A stretch of DNA of 53,482 nt from Polaromonas sp. (GTDB lineage: Bacteria > Pseudomonadota > Gammaproteobacteria > Burkholderiales > Burkholderiaceae): NCBI GenBank assembly GCA_013823505.1, contig PNMH01000020.1, forward strand, positions 1 through 53,482, read 5' to 3'. The notes under the pieces were generated by a model. It was given only the letters and a program-made list of their open reading frames with translations. It was not told the DNA's origin and ran no database searches. The translations under genes and the position numbers were made by a program. This document shows positions 1 through 7,424 of this stretch, piece after piece; the first letter of the stretch is position 1, and the number at the start of each line of letters is the position of its first letter.

Positions 1-1575
1 AAAGATGATGTCGTAGCCCGTCACGAGCACGGTGCTGGGCAGGTAGAGGTTGTAGTCCTCGGTCGCGCCTTCCTTCTGATTCGGCCAGCCCATGGTGCTG
101 AAGGGCACCAGCGCCGACGAATACCAGGTGTCGAGCACGTCGGGGTCGCGCACGAGCGTCTGTCCCGGGGCTTTGGCCTGGGCTTCGGCTTCGTTGCGCG
201 CCACGATCACGTTGCCCGCTTCGTCGTACCAGGCGGGGATCTGGTGGCCCCACCAGAGCTGGCGGCTGATGCACCAGTCCTGGATGTTGTTCATCCACTG
301 GTTGTAGGTGTTGACCCAGTTCTCGGGCACGAACTTGACCTCGCCCGACTGCACGGCCGCAATCGCCTTGTCGGCGATCGAGGTACCGCTGGTGTTCTTC
401 TCATTGCCCTTGGACTGCATGGCCACGAACCATTGGTCGGTGAGCATGGGCTCGATGACCTGGCCGGTGCGCGCGCAGCGCGGCACCATGAGCTTGTGCT
501 TCTTGGTCTCCACCAGCAGGCCGGCGGCTTCCAGGTCGGCCACCACGGCCTTGCGCGCCACAAACCGGTCCATGCCCTGGTACTTGGCCGGCGCGTTCTC
601 GTTGATGGCGGCTTGCAGGGTGAGCACGCCGATGATGGGCAGGCTGTGGCGCTGGCCCACCGCATAGTCGTTGGTGTCGTGCGCGGGCGTGACCTTGACC
701 ACACCGGTGCCGAAGGCGCGGTCCACGTAGTCGTCGGCGATCACCGGAATGTCACGGTCGCACAGCGGCAGCTTCACCGTCTTGCCGATCAGGTGCGTGT
801 AGCGCTCGTCCTCCGGGTGCACCATCACCGCCACGTCGCCCAGCAGGGTTTCAGGGCGGGTGGTGGCCACGGTGAGCGAGCCCGAGCCGTCGCTCAGCGG
901 GTAGGCGATGTGCCAGAGGAAGCCGTCTTCTTCTTCGCTTTCCACTTCCAGATCGGACACGGCCGACATCAGCACCGGGTCCCAGTTCACCAGGCGCTTG
1001 CCGCGGTAGATCAAGCCTTGTTCGTACAAGCGCACAAAGGTCTCGGTGACCACGGTCGAGAGCTTCGGGTTCATGGTGAAGTACTCGCGGCTCCAGTCCA
1101 CGCTGTCGCCCATGCGGCGCATCTGCGTGGTGATGGTGTTGCCACTCTCCTCCTTCCACTCCCACACCTTCGCCACAAAGTTCTTGCGCGCCTCGGCCGG
1201 CGTGGGGCCCATGTCGTGGCGGCTGATGCCCTGGGCCTGCAGCTGGCGCTCCACCACGATCTGCGTGGCGATGCCGGCGTGGTCGGTGCCCGGCACCCAG
1301 ACTGTGTTGGCGCCCGACATGCGGTGGTAACGCGTCAGGCTGTCCATGATGGTCTGGTTGAAAGCGTGGCCCATGTGCAGCGTGCCGGTCACGTTGGGTG
1401 GCGGGAGCTGGATCGCGAACGACGGTGCGTCCGCCTGGGGTGCGCCCGTGCCGCGAAAGCCCGCCACGCCGTAGCCGCGCTGTTCCCACTCGGGGCCCCA
1501 GCGGGCTTCGAGCGGAGCGGGTTCGAACGATTTGGCCAGGGATTGCAGGCCGGGTTGGTTCAGGGTGTCGGTCAT
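1..1575 (-). CDS. valS: valine--tRNA ligase, N-terminal part (cut by window edge)
   Basis: Charges tRNA-Val with valine in the cytoplasm. The reading frame runs without a stop from an ATG at 1575 to base 1, giving the first 525 residues of a protein that is normally about 950 residues long; the rest lies outside the window. The class I signature [13 protein letters not shown] is at residues 58-70, with the HIGH-type motif HMGH at 67-70. The editing (CP1) region follows, and the visible end reads VTGYDIIF, which in this family leads into the second half of the catalytic core. The gene lies downstream of the DUF2783 gene on the same strand, separated by 85 bases that hold a hairpin with a short T tract, so it probably has its own promoter. 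Confidence 0.96.
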   Translation of the reverse strand, partial: MTDTLNQPGLQSLAKSFEPAPLEARWGPEWEQRGYGVAGFRGTGAPQADAPSFAIQLPPPNVTGTLHMGHAFNQTIMDSLTRYHRMSGANTVWVPGTDHAGIATQIVVERQLQAQGISRHDMGPTPAEARKNFVAKVWEWKEESGNTITTQMRRMGDSVDWSREYFTMNPKLSTVVTETFVRLYEQGLIYRGKRLVNWDPVLMSAVSDLEVESEEEDGFLWHIAYPLSDGSGSLTVATTRPETLLGDVAVMVHPEDERYTHLIGKTVKLPLCDRDIPVIADDYVDRAFGTGVVKVTPAHDTNDYAVGQRHSLPIIGVLTLQAAINENAPAKYQGMDRFVARKAVVADLEAAGLLVETKKHKLMVPRCARTGQVIEPMLTDQWFVAMQSKGNEKNTSGTSIADKAIAAVQSGEVKFVPENWVNTYNQWMNNIQDWCISRQLWWGHQIPAWYDEAGNVIVARNEAEAQAKAPGQTLVRDPDVLDTWYSSALVPFSTMGWPNQKEGATEDYNLYLPSTVLVTGYDIIF

Positions 1576-1595
1576 GGGGCGCGCCAGAAGTGGAA

Positions 1596-1617
1596 ACGGC
1601 ATCCCGCAGGATGCCGT
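1596..1617 (-). terminator. hairpin between DUF2783 gene and valS
   Basis: A perfect 9-bp stem (ACGGCATCC / GGATGCCGT) with a 4-base loop, followed on the minus strand by TTTCC. It lies between the end of the DUF2783 gene (1661) and the valS start (1575), where it could end the monooxygenase transcript. The T tract is short, so intrinsic termination is not certain. Confidence 0.5.
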
Positions 1618-1660
1618 CAGGGGAAATGGGATTGCCCGCCGATTTTATTCGACAGCTCCC

Positions 1661-1858
1661 TCAGACACGGTTGGCCGGGAGTTCCCGCGCGGCGTCAATG
1701 CAGGCCTTGAGCACAGCGGCGTCGCCGATCTGGTTGGCCAGCAGCAGGATCAGGCGCGCGTTGAGCAGCTCCGAGTCGTCGCGGCTGAGGCCCACATGGG
1801 CGTCGAGCAGCTGTTCGTAGAACGCATCGGCGTCCTGGAAGTGGGGGTTGGTGTTCAT
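1661..1858 (-). CDS. DUF2783 family small protein
   Basis: A 65-residue protein that I match to DUF2783 by its pattern (FYEQLLDAHVGLSRDDSELLNARLILLLANQIGD). Members are small acidic helical proteins of unknown function, often encoded beside FAD-dependent aromatic hydroxylases. That is the case here: its ATG at 1858 overlaps the TGA of the monooxygenase gene (ATGA overlap), so the two are probably translationally coupled. A role as partner or stabiliser of the monooxygenase is an inference. No signal peptide or membrane segment is visible. Confidence 0.85.
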   Translation of the reverse strand: MNTNPHFQDADAFYEQLLDAHVGLSRDDSELLNARLILLLANQIGDAAVLKACIDAARELPANRV

Positions 1859-3579
1859 GCTTGGTCTCCGCGCAGGCCGAGCGATCGTTCGATCGCCCGC
1901 ACCAGTTGGGCATTGATGGTTTCTCCGGTGGCCGCGAGGTAGCCGTCGGGGCGCACCAGCGCCCAGCCATTGGCAGAGGTCTGGCAGGCACCCTGCACAT
2001 GACCCTTGGCGTCGCGCACATGCTCCAGCGCCTGAGCTGCACCGTTGGCGCCCAGCACCTGCACGCCGCGCACCGGCGCGTCCAGGCACAACCGTCGCAG
2101 GCGCTGCGCATCGGCGGCTGGCAGGTCACCGAACACCAGCACCAGCAGGTCGCCATGCGCCCAGTTGAGCAGGTCGTTCACGTCCCCCGTTGAGCCGTCG
2201 GCCCATTCAAACCCCACGTTCTGCACCGACTGGCCCGCCGCGCTGGACGTTTCATGGCTGCAGGCGCGCGAGCGGGCGTAGGGGTTTGCCACGGCCATGC
2301 GGCCGGTGTTGATGAGCGAGCGCGCAAACGGGTGCTGTTTGGCCAACCCGATGGCGGCCTGGCGGAACAAGCGCTCGGTGCCATCGGCCGCGCGCAGGAA
2401 ACGCGCGGTGCGGTTGGTCACGCACACGTTTTGTTGTGCCGCGTCCAGGCGTTCGTCGTTGTAGCTCTCCAGCAGGGCGGCGTCGGCTTTGCCGCTGAGC
2501 ACGGCGGCGAGTTTCCAGGCGAGGTTGTCGGCGTCGGCCACGCCGGTGTTGCCGCCGCGCGCACCGAACGGGCTGACCACCTTGGCCGAATCACCCATGA
2601 GGTACACCCGGCCGTGGCGCATGGCGTGCACACATTCACTGCGGTAGGCGTAAGGCCCGACCCAGACGATCTCCACGTCGACGTCGGGCCCGAACTGCCG
2701 AGCCAAGCGCTCGCGCACCACGTCTTCGCGGCTCACGTAGGCGGGGTCGGCGTTGGGCGCCATCTGGTAGTCGATGCGCCAGACGTCGTCGGCCATGAGG
2801 TGCTGCCAGACGGCACGGTTTTCGTTGAAGGGCGCTTCAATCCAGGTGTGGCGCTCCTGCGGCGGGTGGGTGGAGAAGCGCACATCGGCGATGCACCAGC
2901 GGTCGTCGCCGCGTTTGCTGTCGAACGGCACCTTGAGCCATTTGCGCAACGGGCTGTTCGATCCGGTGGCGTCAATCACGTGCTCAGCTTCCAGCTGGTA
3001 GCTGCCGGCGGGTGTTTCGATGGTGAGCGTGGCGAAGTCGGTGTTCTGCTCAAAGGCAGTGAGCCGGTTCTGCCAGCGCAATTCGACCGCGCCGAGCTCC
3101 TGGATGCGCTCGACCAGGAAGCCTTCGATGTAGAACTGCTGGATGTTGATGAAGGGCGGTTGTTGCGAGAGGTGGTATTGGCCCTGTTGGCGCAGATCAA
3201 AGCTGTAGACCTCGTCCTCGCCCGCGAAGGTGCGGCCCACGCTCCACTGGACGCCTTTGGCGGCGATTCGCTCGTACAGCCCGAGCCGTTCAAAGATTTC
3301 GAGCGATTTCTGCGTATAGCAGATGCCACGCGACGAGGCGCCTTTGACGCCCACGGTGTTGTCTTCGTCGATCAGCACCGCGCGCACACCGAGTTTGGCG
3401 AGCGAGCAGGCCAAGGTGAGGCCGGTGATGCCGCCGCCCACGATGACCACGGGGTGGCGCATGGTGGTGGTGCTGTGCAGTTCGGGCGGTTCGACAAACG
3501 GGTACTCAGGCAGTTGGTAGCCTGCGCCGGCGGTGAACTCGTAGCTGTTGGTGAGTGCTGTTTCGCGGTACGTGGTCAT
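1855..3579 (-). CDS. FAD-dependent monooxygenase (MhpA/PheA-like aromatic hydroxylase family)
   Basis: A 574-residue flavoprotein hydroxylase. The dinucleotide-binding motif VIVGGGITGLTLA is at about residues 45-57, the DATGSNSPLR segment lies mid-chain, and the FAD-ribityl motif GRVYLMGDSAKVVSPFGARGG follows. A C-terminal thioredoxin-like extension is typical of phenol or 3-(3-hydroxyphenyl)propionate hydroxylases. It probably hydroxylates an aromatic ring using NAD(P)H and O2; the substrate cannot be read from sequence. The start at 3579 is chosen because AAGAGGAG lies about 7 bases upstream. The open frame continues upstream to 3726 only because it runs through an intergenic repeat. It overlaps the DUF2783 gene by 4 bases and lies downstream of a VOC gene on the same strand. 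Confidence 0.88.
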   Translation of the reverse strand: MTTYRETALTNSYEFTAGAGYQLPEYPFVEPPELHSTTTMRHPVVIVGGGITGLTLACSLAKLGVRAVLIDEDNTVGVKGASSRGICYTQKSLEIFERLGLYERIAAKGVQWSVGRTFAGEDEVYSFDLRQQGQYHLSQQPPFINIQQFYIEGFLVERIQELGAVELRWQNRLTAFEQNTDFATLTIETPAGSYQLEAEHVIDATGSNSPLRKWLKVPFDSKRGDDRWCIADVRFSTHPPQERHTWIEAPFNENRAVWQHLMADDVWRIDYQMAPNADPAYVSREDVVRERLARQFGPDVDVEIVWVGPYAYRSECVHAMRHGRVYLMGDSAKVVSPFGARGGNTGVADADNLAWKLAAVLSGKADAALLESYNDERLDAAQQNVCVTNRTARFLRAADGTERLFRQAAIGLAKQHPFARSLINTGRMAVANPYARSRACSHETSSAAGQSVQNVGFEWADGSTGDVNDLLNWAHGDLLVLVFGDLPAADAQRLRRLCLDAPVRGVQVLGANGAAQALEHVRDAKGHVQGACQTSANGWALVRPDGYLAATGETINAQLVRAIERSLGLRGDQA

Positions 3580-3638
3580 GGACTCATCGCTCCTCTTGTT
3601 TGGTTTCGTCTCGTTTTGTGCGGAGACCTCGCGGGGCA

Positions 3639-3731
3639 CAACGGTGCATGGCGCTCTGCTCCGCGAATGTCCCCCGGCGGCTGGTGCCGCCTCCTCCTTT
3701 ATTTCGCTGCGCAGAGCGCCATGCACCGTTG
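3639..3731 (+). repeat. structured repeat family A, unit 1a
   Basis: Outer arms 3639-3658 and 3712-3731 are a perfect 20-bp inverted repeat with sequence unique to this site. Between them lie the conserved string CTCCGCGAATGTCCCCC, an inner hairpin GGCGGC-tggt-GCCGCC, and the conserved string CTCCTCCTTTATTTCGCTGC. The unit is in forward orientation and is the first of a pair with unit 1b. Confidence 0.9.
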
Positions 3732-3775
3732 CGCCAGTGGAGCCTTCGCATACACACGTTGGACTGCAAGTAGGT

Positions 3776-3875
3776 CAGCGCGGGTTGGGCCGAGGGGCGC
3801 AGCGAAATAAAGGAGGAGGGACGGCGAAGCCGGCACGGGGGACATTCGCGGAGCCCCTCGGCCCAACCCTCGCTG
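3776..3875 (-). repeat. structured repeat family A, unit 1b
   Basis: The same two conserved strings in reverse orientation, with an inner stem CCGGC-ttc-GCCG type. Outer arms 3776-3798 and 3853-3875 pair over 23 positions with one mismatch (17 of them, 3782-3798 with 3853-3869, without any) and are unrelated in sequence to the arms of unit 1a. Together with 1a it fills the 324-base space between the monooxygenase and VOC genes. Confidence 0.9.
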
Positions 3876-3903
3876 GCCGGCACCACGTCAACGCCAAAAA
3901 ACC

Positions 3904-4515
3904 TCAGGCTGGCGCCCGCCCCACAACCTCAGGCCGATCGTTCTGCTGCGGCTTCAGCGGTGCAGCCGTCTTGCCTTCGGCCCGCTCACGGCGCCACTGC
4001 TCCTTGCGCGCATTCCATTCAGCCAGACGGGCATGCGCCGTCTTGCTCTCTTTCAACATCTCGAACTCGTCCGCCAGCTGCGCCGTCAACTCCAGGCGGA
4101 TGCCGTTCGGATCGAAAAAGTAAATGCTCTTGAAGATGTGGTGGTCCGTCACCCCCAGCACCTCGATGCCGCTGGCCTGCAGGCGCGCCTTGGTGTTCTC
4201 CAGCTCCTGCTCGGTGTTCACGCGAAAGCTGATGTGGTTGACCCACTTCGGCGTGTTCGGGCTCGGCAGCGCCGCCTCGTCGTCGCCCAGGTCGAAGAAG
4301 GCGATGAACGAGCCATCTTGCAGGCGGAAGAAGAAGTGCGTGTACGGGCAGTACTCGCCTGTGCTGGGAACAAAGTCGCTCTGGATGATGTGGTACAGCG
4401 GCAGGCCCAGGATGTCTTCGTAGAAGCGGCGCGTTTCTTCTGCGTCTTTCGCCCGGTAGGCGTAGTGGTGCAGCTGTTGGATCGGTGCCGGTGCGGGCAG
4501 TGCGGTGGGGCTCAT
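3904..4515 (-). CDS. VOC family (glyoxalase/extradiol dioxygenase superfamily) protein
   Basis: A 203-residue protein with two beta-alpha-beta-beta-beta modules. The first begins at LHHYAYRAKDAEETRRFYEDILGL (about residue 15) and the second at WVNHISFRV. The closing strand FDPNGIRLELTA carries the conserved Glu that binds metal in this superfamily. It may open or isomerise a ring product made by the neighbouring monooxygenase; this is inferred from context only. The ATG at 4515 is preferred because GAGGAGA lies 6-7 bases upstream; a TTG one codon earlier is less likely. After residue 150 there is a charged helical tail rich in Arg, Glu and Lys. An imperfect dyad sits just upstream (4554-4582). 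Confidence 0.87.
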   Translation of the reverse strand: MSPTALPAPAPIQQLHHYAYRAKDAEETRRFYEDILGLPLYHIIQSDFVPSTGEYCPYTHFFFRLQDGSFIAFFDLGDDEAALPSPNTPKWVNHISFRVNTEQELENTKARLQASGIEVLGVTDHHIFKSIYFFDPNGIRLELTAQLADEFEMLKESKTAHARLAEWNARKEQWRRERAEGKTAAPLKPQQNDRPEVVGRAPA

Positions 4516-4553
4516 CAATGTCTCCTCAAGGTCGGCTGGGATTCAACATTATG

Positions 4554-4582
4554 CAATGCATTCACCTTATCGTAATGAATTG
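4554..4582. promoter_or_regulatory. imperfect dyad upstream of the VOC gene, possible operator
   Basis: Half-sites CAATGCATTC (4554-4563) and, inverted, CAATTCATTA (4582-4573) match at 8 of 10 positions around a 9-base centre. The dyad is AT-rich compared with its surroundings and lies 39-67 bases before the VOC start codon in a divergent spacer. It fits a MarR- or IclR-type operator, but no regulator gene is adjacent, so this is a guess from shape and position. Confidence 0.3.
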
Positions 4583-4640
4583 CCCTTGCAGCCAGACCAG
4601 TTTGCGGCTTCCGGGCGGCGCTGTCACCCGGCCTGGTCGA

Positions 4641-4678
4641 TAGCCGGGAACGATTCATCACATAGCCCGGGACTATTA
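4641..4678 (+). promoter_or_regulatory. imperfect direct repeat upstream of rubrerythrin
   Basis: TAGCCGGGAACGATT (4641-4655) and TAGCCCGGGACTATT (from 4663) are similar strings about 22 bases apart, roughly two helical turns, and about 105-140 bases before the rubrerythrin start. This spacing suits a regulator binding on one face of the helix, but the repeat may be chance. Confidence 0.25.
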
Positions 4679-4780
4679 GACCGGACGGCGCTGCCGGGAG
4701 TAAGGTTTGCCGGTCTCTGCGGTTGCAGGCATCTTTCTGCGACGGCTGAGCGCTTCTTCAACCCACGCAAGGAGATGAAC

Positions 4781-5203
4781 ATGCCCGCATTGAAAGGCTC
4801 GAAAACCGAGCAATGCCTCAAGGACGCCTTCGCCGGCGAATCCCAGGCCAACCGCCGCTACCTGTACTTCGCGAATAAGGCCGATGTGGAGGGCCAGAAC
4901 GATGTGGCGGCCCTGTTCCGCTCCACCGCCGAAGGCGAGACCGGGCATGCGCATGGCCACCTGGAGTTTCTGGAACAGTCCGGCGACCCCGCCACCGGCA
5001 TGCCGATCGGCTCAACCCGCGACAACCTGGCTTCTGCCGTGGCGGGTGAGACCCACGAGTACACCGACATGTACCCCGGCATGGCCAAGACCGCGCGCGA
5101 AGAAGGTTTTGACGAGGTGGCCGACTGGTTCGAAACCCTGGCGAAAGCCGAGCGCTCACACGCCAACCGCTACCAGAAAGCCCTGAACGAACTGGTGGAT
5201 TGA
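4781..5203 (+). CDS. rubrerythrin-like ferritin-fold diiron protein
   Basis: A 140-residue protein made of the rubrerythrin four-helix bundle only, without the C-terminal rubredoxin domain. Diiron ligand motifs are [16 protein letters not shown] (Glu plus E/RxxY), [21 protein letters not shown] and [10 protein letters not shown]. These proteins usually reduce peroxide using electrons from a partner. With no rubredoxin domain it needs an external donor, for which the Fe-S protein encoded next is the natural candidate (inference). ATG 4781 is chosen because AAGGAG ends 7 bases before it; an ATG at 4775 would leave no spacing. Two hairpins separate it from the next gene, so it may be expressed at a higher level than the rest of the operon. 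Confidence 0.9.
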   Translation: MPALKGSKTEQCLKDAFAGESQANRRYLYFANKADVEGQNDVAALFRSTAEGETGHAHGHLEFLEQSGDPATGMPIGSTRDNLASAVAGETHEYTDMYPGMAKTAREEGFDEVADWFETLAKAERSHANRYQKALNELVD

Positions 5204-5210
5204 TCTGACC

Positions 5211-5284
5211 CACCCCCGCCGCGCTTCGCGCGACCCCCTCAAGGGGGCGACACCTGCGGCCTGGCGGAGCCAGTTCCGCGGTGT
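5211..5284 (+). repeat. GC-rich repeat family B, copy 1 (divergent)
   Basis: Begins 8 bases after the rubrerythrin stop. It holds GCGCGACCCCCTCAAGGGGG and then a stem CACC(t)GCGG / CCGCGGTG around CCTGGCGGAGCCAG. The layout matches copies at 31035 and 41145 (GCGCG, then C5/G5 palindrome, then a variable stem), but the sequence is more diverged. Confidence 0.6.
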
Positions 5285-5292
5285 CCTGGAAG

Positions 5293-5348
5293 CTGCGCTC
5301 ACTTGAGCGCAGCGTTTCCGTCAGGGCTCAAGGAGCCCTGACGGAAAC
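5293..5348 (+). terminator. two adjacent hairpins between rubrerythrin and the Fe-S gene
   Basis: The first hairpin is a 9-bp stem CTGCGCTCA / TGAGCGCAG (5293-5301 and 5304-5312). The second is a perfect 16-bp stem (5314-5329 and 5333-5348) with a 3-base loop, starting GTTTCCGTCAGGGCTC. No clear U tract follows, so it may be a processing or attenuation structure, not a full terminator. It would make rubrerythrin mRNA more abundant than the downstream genes. Confidence 0.6.
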
Positions 5349-5380
5349 ATTGTGAAGTCATTTCTTTCGACGAGGAACCC

Positions 5381-6730
5381 ATGGCCACCGAAGGCAACCT
5401 GCAAGCGCCCACCCGACACGCGCTGGATTGGAAAAACCCCGAGTTCCACGACGAGGAAAAGTGCTTCCACGAGCTGGAGCGCATCTTCGACATCTGCCAT
5501 GGTTGCCGCCGCTGCGTGAGTCTGTGCGGCTCGTTCCCCACGCTGTTCGACCTGGTCGACGAGAGCAAGACGATGGAGGTGGATGGGGTGGCGAAGCAGG
5601 ACTACTGGAAGGTGGTCGACCAGTGCTACATGTGCGACCTCTGCTACATGACCAAGTGCCCGTACACCCCGCCGCACGAATGGAACCTGGACTTCCCGCA
5701 CACCATGCTGCGCGCGAAGGCCATCAAGTTCAAGAAGGGTGAAGTCGGCCTGGCCGAAAAACTGCTCGCCTCGACCGACGTTCACGGTCAGTTCGCCGGC
5801 ATTCCCATCGTGGTGCAGGCCGTCAACGCGATCAACAAAACGAAGGTGGCGCGCAGCGTGATGGAAAGCGTGGCTGGTGTCGACAAGGACGCCTGGTTGC
5901 CCGAACTCGCCACCCAGCGCTTTCGCGCCGCCGCACCCGAGGCGAAAGCCACCGCCGTGAAAGACGGCGAGAAGACACCGGGCAAGGTCGTCATCTTCTC
6001 CACCTGCTACATCAACTACAACGAACCCGGCATTGGCCTGGACCTGCTCAAGATCCTCGACCACAACGAGATCCCCTACGTGATCGTTGAGAAGGAGCAG
6101 TGCTGCGGCATGCCCAAGCTCGAACTGGGTGACCTCGACTCGGTGGAAAAGAGCCAGGCCGCCAACATCCCGGTGCTGGCGAAGTACGCGAAGGACGGTT
6201 TCGCCATCCTGTCAGCGGTGCCCAGCTGCTCGTTGATGTTCAAGCAGGAGATCCCGCTGATGTTTCCGGACGACGCCGACACCCAGCTGGTGAAAGAACA
6301 CCTGTGGGACCCGTTTGAGTACCTCATGGCGCGCAAGCGCGACGGCCTGCTCAAGACCGAGTTTCCGCAGAAGCTGGGCAAGGTGAGTTATCAGATCCCG
6401 TGTCACGGCCGGGTGCAGAACATCGGGCGCAAGACCGAAGAGATGCTCAAGATGATCCCGGACACCACCATCAACACGATCGAGCGCTGCTCGGGCCACG
6501 CCGGTACTTTCGGCGTGAAGAAGGCCACCCACCAGACCGCCATGAAGATCGGCAAGCCGGTGTTCAAGGCCATGGCCACCATGAAGGATGGCACCCCACC
6601 CGATGTGATCAGCTCGGACTGTCCGCTCGGGGGTCACCACATCGCGCAGGGGTTTGAAGTGAATGGCCTGGGTGCGCCCGAGCTGCAGCACCCGCTGAGC
6701 CTGGTGGCGCGCGCGTATGGATTGAAATGA
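5381..6730 (+). CDS. heterodisulfide-reductase-like Fe-S oxidoreductase (CCG domains)
   Basis: A 449-residue electron-transfer protein. Two [4Fe-4S] motifs lie at the N-terminus: C39-x2-C42-x2-C45-x3-C49 (CHGCRRCVSLC) and C82-x2-C85-x2-C88-x4-C93 (CYMCDLCYMTKC). Two CCG-type domains follow: EKEQCCGMPK near residue 245, and IERCSGHAGTFG near 368, where the second Cys is Ser. The architecture resembles GlpC and HdrD. The protein is probably soluble. It is encoded between rubrerythrin and DUF3501 in a co-directional run, which suggests that it passes electrons to rubrerythrin (inference from conserved neighbourhood, remembered not searched). GAGGAA precedes the ATG at 5381. Confidence 0.9.
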   Translation: MATEGNLQAPTRHALDWKNPEFHDEEKCFHELERIFDICHGCRRCVSLCGSFPTLFDLVDESKTMEVDGVAKQDYWKVVDQCYMCDLCYMTKCPYTPPHEWNLDFPHTMLRAKAIKFKKGEVGLAEKLLASTDVHGQFAGIPIVVQAVNAINKTKVARSVMESVAGVDKDAWLPELATQRFRAAAPEAKATAVKDGEKTPGKVVIFSTCYINYNEPGIGLDLLKILDHNEIPYVIVEKEQCCGMPKLELGDLDSVEKSQAANIPVLAKYAKDGFAILSAVPSCSLMFKQEIPLMFPDDADTQLVKEHLWDPFEYLMARKRDGLLKTEFPQKLGKVSYQIPCHGRVQNIGRKTEEMLKMIPDTTINTIERCSGHAGTFGVKKATHQTAMKIGKPVFKAMATMKDGTPPDVISSDCPLGGHHIAQGFEVNGLGAPELQHPLSLVARAYGLK

Positions 6731-6739
6731 GGAGACCAC

Positions 6740-7330
6740 ATGCAACTCACCGGACACATCACCGCCGACTCGCTCATGAGCCTGGAGGCCTACACCAAGT
6801 GGCGCAAGGTCCACAAGCCCGAGATCATCGCCCACCGCAAATTGCGCAGCGTGCGGCTGGGTGAGCACATCAACCTGCAGTTCGAGAGCGAAACCACCAT
6901 CCGCTACCAGATTCAGGAAATGCTGCGCATCGAAAAAGTGTTCGAGGAGGAGGGCATCCAGCAGGAGATCGAGGCCTATGCGCCGCTGGTGCCCGATGGC
7001 CACAACTGGAAGGCCACGATGATGATCGAGTACCCCGACGTCAACGAGCGCAAGCGCGAGCTGGCGCGCCTGATCGGTGTGGAGGACCGCCTGTTCGTCG
7101 AGGTCGAAGGTTATGCCCGCGTCTATGCCATCGCCGACGAGGACCTGGACCGGGAAAACGAGGTGAAGACATCGGCCGTGCACTTCGTGCGTTTCGAATT
7201 CACGCCCCCGATGCGCGCGGCCATCCAGGCCGGTGCCGCGGTGAAGATCGGCTGCGATCACACCCATTACCCGTCTCATGTGCAGGTGTCCCCGGAAGCG
7301 CTGGCGTCTCTCGCGGGCGACCTGAAGTGA
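6740..7330 (+). CDS. DUF3501 family protein
   Basis: A 196-residue protein of unknown function that matches DUF3501 by its opening (SLEAYTKWRKVHKPEIIAHRKLRSVRLGEHINLQFE) and by its place after a rubrerythrin/Fe-S pair. It is rich in charged residues and has no signal peptide or membrane segment. The middle reads IEYPDVNERKRELARLIGVED and the end holds a conserved-looking IGCDHTHYPSHV segment with several His. The RBS GGAG follows directly after the stop codon of the Fe-S gene, so the two are co-translated from one mRNA. A strong terminator follows. A role in cluster insertion or as a regulatory partner is only speculation. Confidence 0.88.
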   Translation: MQLTGHITADSLMSLEAYTKWRKVHKPEIIAHRKLRSVRLGEHINLQFESETTIRYQIQEMLRIEKVFEEEGIQQEIEAYAPLVPDGHNWKATMMIEYPDVNERKRELARLIGVEDRLFVEVEGYARVYAIADEDLDRENEVKTSAVHFVRFEFTPPMRAAIQAGAAVKIGCDHTHYPSHVQVSPEALASLAGDLK

Positions 7331-7351
7331 AACGGTGCGGTGGCGATAATC

Positions 7352-7377
7352 AAGGCTTCCCTCGGGAAGCCTTTTTT
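7352..7377 (+). terminator. rho-independent terminator after DUF3501
   Basis: Stem AAGGCTTCCC / GGGAAGCCTT with a very short loop, followed directly by T7372-T7377. It closes the rubrerythrin operon 22 bases after its last stop codon. Confidence 0.9.
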
Positions 7378-7424
7378 CATTGTTCGACCGCCCACCCGCG
7401 AACCCGCCCGGCGCCCCCTCCAAC

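Noticed and set aside
3580..3726. 49-residue N-terminal extension of the monooxygenase
   Set aside because: The extension reads through family A repeat unit 1a, and a good ribosome site precedes the ATG at 3579.
3782..3869. Integron attC-like site in repeat unit 1b (GTTGGGC ... GCCCAAC)
   Set aside because: The strings fit the attC core pattern only in this unit, in arms that are unique to each locus; other units have no such cores, and no integrase is near.
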